From Sphingomonadales bacterium (lineage in GTDB: Bacteria > Pseudomonadota > Alphaproteobacteria > Sphingomonadales > Sphingomonadaceae): a stretch of DNA of 64,000 nt. Of this stretch, positions 16,618 through 25,438 are shown in pieces. Numbering within the stretch: the stretch's first letter is position 1; every line of letters begins with the position of its first letter. Made by a program: the position numbers and the translations under genes. The notes under the pieces were generated by a model that was given only the letters and a program-made list of their open reading frames with translations, did no database searches and was not told the DNA's origin. Where the stretch lies: positions 656,721-720,720 of the forward strand of contig JAIXWO010000021.1 in assembly GCA_027491235.1 (NCBI GenBank). The letters are read 5' to 3'.

Positions 16618-17823
16618 ATGTTGACCTCCACTGACCGCTACATTGCGCGATTGATCGCTGTGCCGTTGTTTTCGACGCTCGTCATCGCGGCCATGCTGCT
16701 TGTGCTCGACAAAATGTTGCGCCTTTTTGATTTTGTGGCGCAGGAAGGTGGCCCCGTCAGCGTCATTTGGCGCATGCTGGCAAATCTGCTGCCCGAATAC
16801 CTCTCGCTCGGCATTCCCATTGGTTTGATGCTCGGCATCCTGCTCGCATTCCGGAAGCTGGCAACGACGTCGGAGCTCGATGTCTTCCGCGCCGTCGGCA
16901 TGAGCTATGGGCGGCTTCTGCGCGTCCCCTATATCTTTGCCGGAGTGCTGGCGCTTGTGAACTTGGGCATTGTCGGCTTTGTTCAGCCCTATTCCCGCTA
17001 TGCCTATGAGGGGTTGCGGTTTGAACTGCGCTCCGGTGCGCTTGGGGCCTCTATCAAGGTTGGGGAGTTTGCCCGCTTCGGCAAGCGGATGACGATGCGG
17101 ATCGAACGGTCCGAAAATGGCGGACAGGATCTCTACGGCATTTTTGTGCGCGCGACGTCAAAGAACAATACCTCGCTGTCGGTCACGGCGGAGCGGGGGA
17201 CGTTCATGGCGACGGATGACCCGGACGTCATCATTCTGCGCCTGAAAAATGGCGTGCTGGTGCATGATGCGCCAACCTATATCCAGCCCCGCGTGCTGAC
17301 CTTCACGGCCCATGATCTGCCCATTGACCTTCCAAAGATTGAGGCGTTCCGTGGGCGCGGCGACAAGGACGGGGAATTGACGATTCCGGAACTCGTCCGG
17401 GTCAGCCAGGACAAGAATACGCCGCTTGCCTTGCGACACCAAAGCCGCGCCAATTTCCATTTCCGGCTGGTCGAGGTCGCCATGATGCTGCTCTTGCCGT
17501 TGCTTGCTGTCGCGCTCGCAGTGCCGCCCAAACGGTCGTCTTCAGCGCTTGGTGTCTTCCTGTCGATCGTGATGGTTGTGACCTATCACAAGATAAATGA
17601 ATGGGCCGAAGGCATGGGATCGCTGAACAAGGTGGATCCCTTCTTCGCGCTGTGGACGCCGTTCCTCCTGTTTGCGGGCCTCATCTGCTGGATGTACTGG
17701 ACGCTTGCCTATAAACCCGGTGGGCAGCCTATCGGTGCTTTGGAAAAGGGCTTTTCTGTCCTCGGCAAATCGATCCGCAATCTCCTGGCCCGTAAACAGG
17801 CTAAAGGGATGCCGCCTGTATGA
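16618..17823 (+). CDS. lptF: LPS export permease LptF
   Basis: A 401-residue inner-membrane subunit of the LptB2FG transporter that extracts lipopolysaccharide (or lipid A-like glycolipid) towards the outer membrane. Three N-terminal membrane segments, a periplasmic beta-jellyroll of about 150 residues and three C-terminal membrane segments are visible. The start region MLTSTDRYIARLIAVPLFST and the conserved GIPIGLMLGILLAFRKLATTSELDVFRAVGMS are typical. No clear ribosome site precedes the ATG at 16618; the open frame upstream is unrelated and antisense to DUF2141. It overlaps lptG by 4 bp. Some sphingomonads lack classical LPS, yet keep this system. Confidence 0.92.
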   Translation: MLTSTDRYIARLIAVPLFSTLVIAAMLLVLDKMLRLFDFVAQEGGPVSVIWRMLANLLPEYLSLGIPIGLMLGILLAFRKLATTSELDVFRAVGMSYGRLLRVPYIFAGVLALVNLGIVGFVQPYSRYAYEGLRFELRSGALGASIKVGEFARFGKRMTMRIERSENGGQDLYGIFVRATSKNNTSLSVTAERGTFMATDDPDVIILRLKNGVLVHDAPTYIQPRVLTFTAHDLPIDLPKIEAFRGRGDKDGELTIPELVRVSQDKNTPLALRHQSRANFHFRLVEVAMMLLLPLLAVALAVPPKRSSSALGVFLSIVMVVTYHKINEWAEGMGSLNKVDPFFALWTPFLLFAGLICWMYWTLAYKPGGQPIGALEKGFSVLGKSIRNLLARKQAKGMPPV

Positions 17824-18914
17824 GTGCGCAGTTTTTCCCGTCCAAGACGATGTCCCTCTATATGGGGCGGCTCTTTCTTGTGCGCAGCGTCGCGGTGCTG
17901 GCGGCTCTGGTCCTTGTCTTGCAGGCGCTTGATCTGCTGGGAGAGTCGGACAAGATTCTCGCGGTCCCCGGAAATGATAATGGCGATATCTGGCGCTACG
18001 TGTCCATGCGGATGCCGCAGATCATCCAGCGGTTTCTACCTTTTTCGGTCCTCTTGGGCGCCCTCATCACCATGGTGACGCTCAACCAGAATAGCGAAGT
18101 GGTGTCGATGAAGGCGTCGGGGCTCTCCGCGCATCAGGTGCTTGCTCCGTTGATCATCGCAAGCATCGGGGTCGCCGCCATCTCGTTTGCCTTTAATGAG
18201 CGGATTGTGACACGGGCGACGGCCACGCTGAACCGCTGGCAAAAGGTGGAATATGCCGCGATCCCGATGGACAGCCGGGTGCAATCTGACATTTGGGTCC
18301 GCGATGGAACGAACCTCATCAATGCCGGCAGCGTGCAGGGGCGCGGCATGGGCACGCGTCTGGCCGATATCACCATCTATGATCGCAGCGGCGGGGAATT
18401 GAGCGCCATCATCAAGGCGAAGGCGGGGCGTCCGCAGGACACGGGTTGGCAGCTCGATGGGGCCAGCCGTTTCGATGTGAAGCGCGGCGTACGTGAAGAT
18501 TTAGGCAAGGTCACCGCCGCTTCGGGCGTCCGTCCCGACCAGTTCACTCTGGCCAGTGTCGATCCCGACGGACTTTCTTTCCTGCAGCTTTGGGGCGCCA
18601 TTGACGATCTGGAGGCCGCGGGTCGACCGACGCGGTCGCTCAAGGCATCGCTCTGGCATAAGATTTCCGGTCCGATGTCAACCGTGCTGATGCCCCTGCT
18701 GGCGGCCGTTGCCGCCTTTGGGGTTGCCCGATCCGGCAAATTGTTCGTCCGCGCCGTCATCGGGATGGCGCTGGGCTTTGCTTATTTCGTCGCAGACAAT
18801 TTCGGCCTCGCGATGGGAGACTTGGGCGTCTACCCGCCGCTGCTGGCGGCCTGGGGGCCGTTCTTCCTTTTCCTGCTTATCGGCGAATATGTGCTGGTGA
18901 AGACCGAGGAGTAG
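17820..18914 (+). CDS. lptG: LPS export permease LptG
   Basis: A 364-residue partner of LptF, with the same six-segment membrane layout and a periplasmic jellyroll domain. The gene starts at an ATG overlapping the lptF stop (ATGA). The segment SVLLGALITMVTLNQNSEVVSMKASGLS is the coupling-helix region that contacts LptB. The C-terminal membrane helices (LMPLLAAVAAFGVAR, GMALGFAYFVADNFG) are complete. The order lptF-lptG as a tight pair is the usual one. It converges on the desaturase gene with only 7 bp between stops. Confidence 0.92.
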   Translation: MSAQFFPSKTMSLYMGRLFLVRSVAVLAALVLVLQALDLLGESDKILAVPGNDNGDIWRYVSMRMPQIIQRFLPFSVLLGALITMVTLNQNSEVVSMKASGLSAHQVLAPLIIASIGVAAISFAFNERIVTRATATLNRWQKVEYAAIPMDSRVQSDIWVRDGTNLINAGSVQGRGMGTRLADITIYDRSGGELSAIIKAKAGRPQDTGWQLDGASRFDVKRGVREDLGKVTAASGVRPDQFTLASVDPDGLSFLQLWGAIDDLEAAGRPTRSLKASLWHKISGPMSTVLMPLLAAVAAFGVARSGKLFVRAVIGMALGFAYFVADNFGLAMGDLGVYPPLLAAWGPFFLFLLIGEYVLVKTEE

Positions 18915-18921
18915 CGGAGCC

Positions 18922-20025
18922 TTAACGCCCGCGCTGGAACGTGCTTCTCACCAACGTCGTCAACAGCCCCGGAAGCCCGGCATAGCTTGCGGCATGATAG
19001 CGCGAGGTCTCTGGCAGCGCGGCGACGAGACGGCGGTGCGCTTCGGCCAGCGAGTGATAGGGCAGCCCTGGCAGCAGATGGTGAAGCGCATGGTAGCGCA
19101 GCCCCACCGGTGCCCAAAGCGCGGGCAGGAAAGCAGGCGGCGGCACGTTGACGCTGTCGAGATATTGGCCGGTGACGGTCATGACCTCGCCGTCATTCTC
19201 CCAAAGATGGGCGACCAGCGTGCGGAACTGGTTGATGACGACCACCCCTGCATGAATGGCGAGCGCAATGAGGAAGGCGCGCAGCGGGATGATGCCTGTG
19301 GCCACCAGCGTGATCAGCGTGATCGCCCATAGGCTCGCGGCGGTTTCCTGCACGATCCACATCCGGCGGAAATCCCCTTCGGGCATCCGCCTGCGATAGT
19401 CGGGATTGATCGATAGGCTCGAATAGCGCTCCACCACCGTGCGACGCAGGGTCGACGAGAGGAGCGACAATGGTGCCAGCAGGCCATAGCGGACCAGCAC
19501 AGCAATCGGCCCGAGCGCCGACACGATCACAAACAGCGGCACCGTCCATGGCTTCATCAGCGCCAATGGCAGATATTCAGGGTCTTCCTTCGTGCCATAG
19601 CGCGTGCGGGCATGGTGCAGGCTGTGCACCCCTTCATACATGAAGGACGGCACCAGCAAAGGCACACCGATGAGCGCGTTCCAGGCAAAACGGAAGCCGG
19701 GCAACGCGGTCGGACGGATATGCGTCAGTTCATGAATGAACAGGCCCGCGCGATACAGCGTCGCAATGGCGAGCGCAGCCCAGCCGAGCAAGGCACCGGT
19801 CGTATCGGCCATGATGGCCATTGCCAAGGCGACATAGCCCACAAGCGTGCAGGCGAGAAAATCGGGCCAATAATATTCGGGCCGCGCGGTCGAAAGGTCG
19901 CGCGTCAATTCGGCGGCCGCGCGGATCATCGCGGCATCGTCGGGATGCTGTGAAAGCGGGATGGACGCCGTCTTGGGCGCGCCGGATGCAGTCGCTTCAT
20001 CAGCCGAAAGGAGCGAGGTTTTCAT
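18922..20025 (-). CDS. Membrane fatty acid desaturase
   Basis: A 367-residue integral-membrane di-iron desaturase. The three histidine boxes are HELTH (98-102), HSLHH (134-138) and HALHH near the C terminus, with hydrophobic segments between them. ATG 20025 was chosen because GGAAA lies 5 bp upstream; an in-frame ATG at 20064 exists but has no clear site. The enzyme introduces a double bond into an acyl chain of a membrane lipid or acyl thioester. In this sphingolipid-rich neighbourhood the substrate could be a fatty acyl or a sphingoid chain, which cannot be told from sequence. Confidence 0.88.
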   Translation of the reverse strand: MKTSLLSADEATASGAPKTASIPLSQHPDDAAMIRAAAELTRDLSTARPEYYWPDFLACTLVGYVALAMAIMADTTGALLGWAALAIATLYRAGLFIHELTHIRPTALPGFRFAWNALIGVPLLVPSFMYEGVHSLHHARTRYGTKEDPEYLPLALMKPWTVPLFVIVSALGPIAVLVRYGLLAPLSLLSSTLRRTVVERYSSLSINPDYRRRMPEGDFRRMWIVQETAASLWAITLITLVATGIIPLRAFLIALAIHAGVVVINQFRTLVAHLWENDGEVMTVTGQYLDSVNVPPPAFLPALWAPVGLRYHALHHLLPGLPYHSLAEAHRRLVAALPETSRYHAASYAGLPGLLTTLVRSTFQRGR

Positions 20026-20216
20026 ATCGTTTCCAAATCTCTCTTGTCCCTTAGACGAGATCATCGTGGCAGGATGATGGCGGTGGGGCGGCCGGCCTGC
20101 ACTGGCGACTGTCCTTTGGCGCGTTTCATATCGCCCGACTCATATTGGTTGCCTTGACATCGTTGCAAGAAGGCGGGACTTGGCAGCCTTCATTGCGGGC
20201 AGAGGGAACCGAGGCA

Positions 20217-21374
20217 TTGACCCAGATCAGTTTGAGCGTCCGACCGGTCAAAACCAAGGCGGACCGCGCAGCCTTTGTGGACCTGCCTTTCCGGCTTTAC
20301 GCCAAGGATCCCAACTGGGTGCCGCCGCTGAAGGATGAGGTTTATGGCCTGATCACGCCGGGCAAAAATCCCTGGTTTGAACATGGCGAGGCGCAACTCT
20401 TTTTGGCTGAACGCGGCGGGCAGGTTGTTGGCCGGATCACCGCGCATATTGATCAGCTTGCGCTCGCCCAACCGCCAGAACAGGGCATGGGGCCGGGCGT
20501 CGGCTTTTGGGGTTTCTTGGAAGCCGAAGATGAAGAGGCCGGCAAGGCGCTCCTCGACGCGGCGGCAGACTGGCTCCGCACCAAGGGCATGAACCGCGCC
20601 ATGGGGCCGTTGAGCTTTTCCTATTGGGATGAAATCGGCCTGCTGGTCGATGGGTTCGATACGCCGCCTGTCGCTATGATGGGCTTCAACGCCGCGTCCT
20701 ATCAGGCATGGATTGAAGCATCCGGTTATGGAGGCGTGCAAGATCTTTTCACCTACGCCGTGCCGATTGCCGATGGCTTCCCTGAACTGGTCAATCGCCT
20801 TGTCGCGATGGGGGACAAGAGCGAGCGGATTCGCATCCGCCGCGTCGACAAAAGCCGTTTCGATGAAGAGGCCGCGCTCATCATCGGCATATTGAATGAC
20901 GCTTGGTCCGACAATTGGGGCTTCGTGCCGTTCACGCCGGCCGAAATTGCCTATGCGGGCAAGAAGCTGAAACCGATTGTCTATGAAGACCTGATCCGTG
21001 TGGCGGAGGTGGATGGTGAGCCTGTCGCCTTCATGATGACGATCCCGGATCTCAATGAGAAGACCAAAGGCTTCAATGGGGCGCTCTTTCCGTTCAATTG
21101 GGCCAAGCTGCTCTGGTGGCTGCGCGCGCCCAAGGTCCGCACCATGCGCGTCCCCCTGATGGGCGTGCTGAAAAAGCACCAGAGCTCACGCCTGGCCAGT
21201 CAGCTCGCGATGATGATGATCGAGTATATCCGGCGAGATGCAGTATCGAAATTTGGCGCGACACAGGGCGATTTCGGCTGGGTGCTGGCATCCAACGGCC
21301 CGATGCGCTCAGTGGGCGAAGCTGTGGGCGGCACGGTCAACAAGGTTTACCGCGTCTACGAAAAGGCAATCTGA
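20217..21374 (+). CDS. GNAT-like acyltransferase, candidate bacterial ceramide synthase
   Basis: About 385 residues if started at TTG 20217, which has GAGGGA upstream and gives the family-like opening MTQISLSVRPV; an earlier in-frame TTG at 20145 is possible. Recognisable parts are the DPNWVPPLKDE segment (residues 31-41), a GNAT-like beta strand/loop VGRITAHID (71-79), and two acyltransferase-like halves. Proteins of this appearance are annotated as N-acetyltransferases in sphingomonads and, from memory, resemble the Caulobacter protein shown to act as ceramide synthase (CCNA_01212/CC_1154). It is 12 kb from the serine palmitoyltransferase gene. The family call is fair; the ceramide role is inference. 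Confidence 0.65.
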   Translation: MTQISLSVRPVKTKADRAAFVDLPFRLYAKDPNWVPPLKDEVYGLITPGKNPWFEHGEAQLFLAERGGQVVGRITAHIDQLALAQPPEQGMGPGVGFWGFLEAEDEEAGKALLDAAADWLRTKGMNRAMGPLSFSYWDEIGLLVDGFDTPPVAMMGFNAASYQAWIEASGYGGVQDLFTYAVPIADGFPELVNRLVAMGDKSERIRIRRVDKSRFDEEAALIIGILNDAWSDNWGFVPFTPAEIAYAGKKLKPIVYEDLIRVAEVDGEPVAFMMTIPDLNEKTKGFNGALFPFNWAKLLWWLRAPKVRTMRVPLMGVLKKHQSSRLASQLAMMMIEYIRRDAVSKFGATQGDFGWVLASNGPMRSVGEAVGGTVNKVYRVYEKAI

Positions 21375-22126
21375 TCGCCCGACGGCGCCATGATATGCGG
21401 CAAGGCCGCCGCGAGCGTTGAGTAATGCGACCCATCCATGATCTGGCGGACGCACGCCACATTGGGGAGCGCCTGTGCAAGCGCTTCGGCCATGGCGGGC
21501 GGCACCCAGTTATCCGCCGTGCCATACCAGATGGTGGTGGGCACGCCGACGCGGGCGAGCACGCCTGACCAAGGTGCCACATAAGCGGTGATCTCTGCCC
21601 GATAGGCGGCAGCGCCTCCGCTCAGGCACGTTTGCGCAACGGCAGACCAGTCGCGCCGGAAGGTCGGATCGGCGGCAAGCGGCGCGTCTTTTCCCTGCGA
21701 CAAGGCAAACACCTGCCGCGCGAAGAAATCTGGCGCAATCCGGGCCACCAGCGCCTGCACACGCGTGACGAGACGAAACAGCCAAGGGTGGTTTCGCGCC
21801 ATGCGGAAGATGGGGCCGCCTGCCATGTCCTTCAGAAAATCGCCCAGCTCGAGCGGTGCGGCAGGCGCAATCAGATGGAGATGCGCAATCTGGGATGGAT
21901 GGTCGGCGGCAAAGCGCATCGCGCCAAAAGCCCCGAGCGAAAAGCCAATCAGTGTGACAGGGGTTGCGCCGAACCGGGCTTTGATCTGGTCGGACACCGG
22001 CCCATCGCGCAGGTCCGGGGCAAAGGCGTCTACCCTCTCCGAAACCAGTTTGAGCTCGTCAGGGCCACCGGGCAGGCCGTGCAGGTAAACGAGCGGCGCC
22101 GCGGCATTCAATCCAGCACAATCCAT
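21356..22126 (-). CDS. Alpha/beta hydrolase
   Basis: A 256-residue alpha/beta-hydrolase fold protein. The oxyanion segment YLHGLPGGPDEL, nucleophile elbow GFSLGAFG (Ser in GxSxG), acid in YGTADNWVP and catalytic His in DGSHYS are all present, so it should be a working serine hydrolase. No signal peptide is seen. It overlaps the end of xthA by 19 bp upstream and the 3' end of the convergent acyltransferase gene by 19 bp. The substrate is unknown. Confidence 0.85.
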   Translation of the reverse strand: MDCAGLNAAAPLVYLHGLPGGPDELKLVSERVDAFAPDLRDGPVSDQIKARFGATPVTLIGFSLGAFGAMRFAADHPSQIAHLHLIAPAAPLELGDFLKDMAGGPIFRMARNHPWLFRLVTRVQALVARIAPDFFARQVFALSQGKDAPLAADPTFRRDWSAVAQTCLSGGAAAYRAEITAYVAPWSGVLARVGVPTTIWYGTADNWVPPAMAEALAQALPNVACVRQIMDGSHYSTLAAALPHIMAPSGDQIAFS

Positions 22127-22878
22127 GTTGCGGCATGGTCGCTCGCCTTTTCGCGGCCGCGATAGTCCTTGTCGACGCCCGCATCGACCAAACGGTCAGC
22201 GGCTTCAGGTGAGAGCATCAGATGGTCGATGCGGAAGCCTGCATCGCGCTGCCAGGCGCCGGCCTGATAATCCCAGAAGGTCCACAACCGTCCCTTGGGA
22301 TGGCGTGCCTCCAGCGCATCAGTCAGGCCGAGCGCGGAGAGGCGGCGGAAGGCAGCGCGGCTTTCAGGCTGCATCAGCGCGTCGTCGATCATTGCCTTGG
22401 GGTTGGCGATGTCGTCGTCGGTTGGGATGACATTATAGTCACCTGCCAGCACGACAGGGATTTCGAGCGCCAGCAACTCCGCCGCCCGCGCGGTTAGCCG
22501 CTCGAACCAGCGCAGCTTGTAATCGAACTTCGGCCCCGGTTGCGGGTTGCCATTGGGCAGATAGATAGATGCCACGCGGATGCCGAACGCATCGGCCTCG
22601 ATATAGCGGCTGTGCTCATCGTCAGGCTCTCCGCTCAGGCCCTTTTGGACCTCAACGGGCCTTTCCCCGCGCGCAAGGATAGCGACGCCGTTAAAGCCCT
22701 TTTGGCCATGGAAGACGCCGTAATAGCCAGCTGCCTCAATGTCAGCGACGGGCAGTGTCTCGTCGCTTGATTTGAGTTCCTGCAGGCAGACGATATCGGG
22801 CTTCTGTTCGTCCAGCCATTCGATCAGGCGGGGAAGACGGGCCTTGATGCCGTTGACGTTATAGGTGGCGATCCGCAT
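22108..22878 (-). CDS. xthA: Exodeoxyribonuclease III
   Basis: A 256-residue apurinic/apyrimidinic endonuclease and 3'-5' exonuclease for base excision repair. The metal ligand motif LQELK, the active-site VVLAGDYNV and the terminal SDHAATWIVLD are intact, and the opening MRIATYNVNGIKARLP is classical. ATG 22878 overlaps the erpA stop (TGATG), indicating coupling; an in-frame start 24 bp upstream lies inside erpA and was not used. Length is normal for the family. Confidence 0.95.
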   Translation of the reverse strand: MRIATYNVNGIKARLPRLIEWLDEQKPDIVCLQELKSSDETLPVADIEAAGYYGVFHGQKGFNGVAILARGERPVEVQKGLSGEPDDEHSRYIEADAFGIRVASIYLPNGNPQPGPKFDYKLRWFERLTARAAELLALEIPVVLAGDYNVIPTDDDIANPKAMIDDALMQPESRAAFRRLSALGLTDALEARHPKGRLWTFWDYQAGAWQRDAGFRIDHLMLSPEAADRLVDAGVDKDYRGREKASDHAATWIVLD

Positions 22879-23204
22879 CAGACAGAAAAGCTGGCGCCGC
22901 ACCCGCAGCCGGAGGCCGCATTGGGGTTGGTGACGCGAAACGCGCTGCCGCCCAGCGATTCGACATAATCGACATGGGAGCCATCGAGCAGGTCGAGGCT
23001 CATCGGGTCCACGACGAGCTTTACGCCATCTGTTTCCGTCACCAGATCATCGGTGTCGATGCCCTCGGCAAGACCAAAACGATACTGAAAGCCCGAACAG
23101 CCGCCGCCTTCAACCGACAGGCGCAACATCGCGGGTTTGCCCTGTTTGCTCGCGATAAAGGCGACACGCGCGGCAGCGCTTGGGGTCAGGTCAACGGTTT
23201 GCAT
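22878..23204 (-). CDS. erpA: Iron-sulfur cluster insertion protein (HesB/IscA/ErpA family)
   Basis: A 108-residue A-type carrier. The three conserved cysteines are C36 (GGGCSGFQY) and the C100-G-C102 pair near the C terminus. Such proteins receive Fe-S clusters from the scaffold and pass them to target enzymes. Among IscA, SufA and ErpA the sequence (RLSVEGGGCSGFQYRFGLA) looks closest to ErpA, but the choice is not certain by eye. It is coupled to xthA by a 1-bp overlap. Two cysteine desulfurases lie at 39.4-41.6 kb. Confidence 0.9.
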   Translation of the reverse strand: MQTVDLTPSAAARVAFIASKQGKPAMLRLSVEGGGCSGFQYRFGLAEGIDTDDLVTETDGVKLVVDPMSLDLLDGSHVDYVESLGGSAFRVTNPNAASGCGCGASFSV

Positions 23205-23263
23205 GAGGTACAGATAGGCGCGACGGGCGTTCGGGGCAAGGCGCGCCAGCTGCCGGGGTAGGT

Positions 23264-23332
23264 GTCATTCCCGCGAACGCGAGAATCCAAGGGGCGTTAG
23301 AGAAGCTGGATTCCCGCTTTCGCGGGAATGAC
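23264..23332. repeat. REP-like element (GTCATTCCCGCG...CGCGGGAATGAC)
   Basis: GTCATTCCCGCGAACGCGAG at the left and its near-exact reverse complement ending CGCGGGAATGAC at the right bracket about 30 bp. This family is dispersed between genes in many proteobacteria. A second copy is at 28771-28837. It lies between two co-directional genes, erpA and the M23 peptidase, and could form a stable hairpin. Confidence 0.8.
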
Positions 23333-23355
23333 ATAAGCAACGTGACGGTTAAGTC

Positions 23356-24537
23356 TTACTCAGCCTTGCCCGGACCACCGAGGGCGACATTGCCGGCGGC
23401 GCGACGTTCCATGGCCAACAGATAACCGTCGGTCCGCAGGAACGGCGTCGGGTTCACAGCGCGGCCGTCAAGGCGCACTTCATAGTGCAGATGGCTGCCC
23501 GTGGAACGGCCGGTTGAACCCATCAGTCCGATGAGATCACCGCGCTTCACGCGGGTTCCGGCGACTGCGCGGATTGCCGAGAGGTGGCCATAACGGGTCT
23601 GGATGCCCTTGCCATGGTCGATTTCAACAAGATTGCCATAACCGCCGACCCAGCCGGTGCGGCCGATGATGCCATCAGCCGTTGCATAGATCGGTGTGCC
23701 AACGGGGCCGGGAATGTCGACGCCGCTATGCATGGCAGCACCGCCACGGAACGGGTCGGACCGGACACCAAAGCCGCTGGTCAGCGAAATCGCGGTCGCA
23801 ACCGGCTTTGCAGAAGGAATGGCAACCATCGCCTGCTCCAGCTGGTCGAGACGCTTCCAGCTGTTGAACAGCGCGCGGAACTGGGCATCGGTCTTTTCAG
23901 AAGTCGGTGCCTTATAGTCCGCAGGAACAGGCTCATATGGGCCACCCATGGCAAGGCTCAAACGCTGCGGGTTGATACCCAACTTCGCGACGACGCCTGC
24001 CTTCATGCGATATTCGTTTTCGGTTGCAGCCAGCAGCTTGCCGGCAATGACGCTCTGCTTGGCAGCAACCGGCGCAAAGGCGGCTGCGATATCTGCGGAC
24101 TGGGGCGACGTGCCAGCATCAGAGGGCAGCAACGTGGCCAAAGTCTTGGCGTCGCCCTTGCCTGCAAGAACGCTGGCGAGGAAAGCCTGACGCTTTTCAA
24201 GGCGTTCTGCATGGGTGCGCGCATCCTTGCGGATGGTCGCCACTTCGGCCTGAAGCGATGCCACGCGCGTTTCCATGGCGGAAACGGCGGCAGACTGTTC
24301 AGCATAGTTGGTGAGAGTCGACGAAACGGCGGGGGCGGAAATCGCCACGCCCGCGGCGCCTGCAATGCCGGATGTCGCGCACAGGGCGAGACAAGCGGCG
24401 GCAAGGACCTGTGTGCGGGTGCTCAAAGCCACGCGGCGCATCGCTTTGCCGTCATGAAAGAACACTTCTTTCGGTCTAAAAAACTCACGTACGCGCTCCA
24501 CTATCCCGGTCGCGGCCGTGAACGAAACGAACGTCAT
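23356..24537 (-). CDS. M23 family metallopeptidase with coiled coil
   Basis: A 393-residue membrane-anchored envelope protein: a signal-anchor segment (about residues 43-66), a coiled coil (EQSAAVSAMETRVASLQAEV region), a linker and a C-terminal LytM domain. Ligands HSGVD and HLHYE are present, so it is probably an active peptidoglycan endopeptidase rather than an EnvC/NlpD-type activator. A second in-frame ATG (residue 33, MRRVALST) is a possible start and would leave the anchor intact. The gene ends 24 bp after the REP-like element on its 3' side. It may act with the M23 peptidase at 12462-13964. Confidence 0.9.
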   Translation of the reverse strand: MTFVSFTAATGIVERVREFFRPKEVFFHDGKAMRRVALSTRTQVLAAACLALCATSGIAGAAGVAISAPAVSSTLTNYAEQSAAVSAMETRVASLQAEVATIRKDARTHAERLEKRQAFLASVLAGKGDAKTLATLLPSDAGTSPQSADIAAAFAPVAAKQSVIAGKLLAATENEYRMKAGVVAKLGINPQRLSLAMGGPYEPVPADYKAPTSEKTDAQFRALFNSWKRLDQLEQAMVAIPSAKPVATAISLTSGFGVRSDPFRGGAAMHSGVDIPGPVGTPIYATADGIIGRTGWVGGYGNLVEIDHGKGIQTRYGHLSAIRAVAGTRVKRGDLIGLMGSTGRSTGSHLHYEVRLDGRAVNPTPFLRTDGYLLAMERRAAGNVALGGPGKAE

Positions 24538-24630
24538 TATGTGACGACCCCCAAAACATTTCGACCCCGGCCCTACCGCTTTCGGTCTACGGTGGACCTT
24601 CTCTCAGCCGAGATGCTTAACACCGTCCTA

Positions 24631-25419
24631 TCATGCAAGTTCGGTGTAATATTCCCGCGTTAGACCGGCTTGGCTTCGCGCTGAGTCGTTGAATGGAGGC
24701 TTTAATGGCCCGGAAAAATGAGTCCGGACCAAGGATTTCCAATGCGCGACAGAAGCTAACCCTTGTGATTCGCATAAGTTTGAGAACCATTTGGACCCGA
24801 CGCCGACATGGCGGATTTCATCCATGTAGATTCGATTCAAAATGGACGCACTGCGGGCATCGCCCATGCGGGTCAGACGTTCGATGGTCGCGGGGCTGAC
24901 GTCGAGGCCACGGGCTTCGAGCACCATGGGGACAAGGGCCAGCCGGGCGAGCACATCGTGCCGCGTGTCCCAAGCCGTCTGCCATAGGCCGTCATGGGCC
25001 GGGTGCGCGCCATAATGGCTGCCAAGGGCGTTCAGGCGCCGCTCAATGAGCATGAAATGCATCGCCTCTTCAGCACCGACAGAGAGCCAGTCTGTGATGA
25101 AGTCGCGGGGAAGGCCCGCGCCAAAGCGGCCCGCAATGTCAAAGGCCAAGTCAATTGCCGAGAATTCGATATGCGCAAAGGCATGCATCATCGCGACTTT
25201 GCTGGCGAGTGACCCGGCCCGCCTGCGGTGTGGCATCTTATTAGGGGGTAGCAATTCGGGATGTTCGGGCCGGCCGGGCCTTTCGGGCATGTCCACGTCA
25301 AAGACATGCGCCAGCCGCCCCGCCCGCCAATCGCGCGCGACAGCGCGGGCGCGCAGCACCTTCTCGCGCGGCTCGGTTGCTTCGAGAACCGATCGGATGG
25401 CAAGAGCAATGCTCGTCAT
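24631..25419 (-). CDS. DUF455 ferritin-like protein
   Basis: A 262-residue protein of the DUF455 family, predicted to be a four-helix ferritin-like di-iron fold. Ligand-like motifs are HAFAHIEFSAIDLA (E and H), GAEEAMHFMLIERRL and MDEIRHVGVGSKWF. These E..H pairs would bind two metal ions. No enzymatic reaction is established for the family. It is downstream of bcp and glnE on the same strand with a 19-bp gap, so co-transcription is likely. Confidence 0.88.
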   Translation of the reverse strand: MTSIALAIRSVLEATEPREKVLRARAVARDWRAGRLAHVFDVDMPERPGRPEHPELLPPNKMPHRRRAGSLASKVAMMHAFAHIEFSAIDLAFDIAGRFGAGLPRDFITDWLSVGAEEAMHFMLIERRLNALGSHYGAHPAHDGLWQTAWDTRHDVLARLALVPMVLEARGLDVSPATIERLTRMGDARSASILNRIYMDEIRHVGVGSKWFSNLCESQGLASVAHWKSLVRTHFSGPLKPPFNDSARSQAGLTREYYTELA

Positions 25420-25438
25420 GGCAAGCGATATGCCGCCA

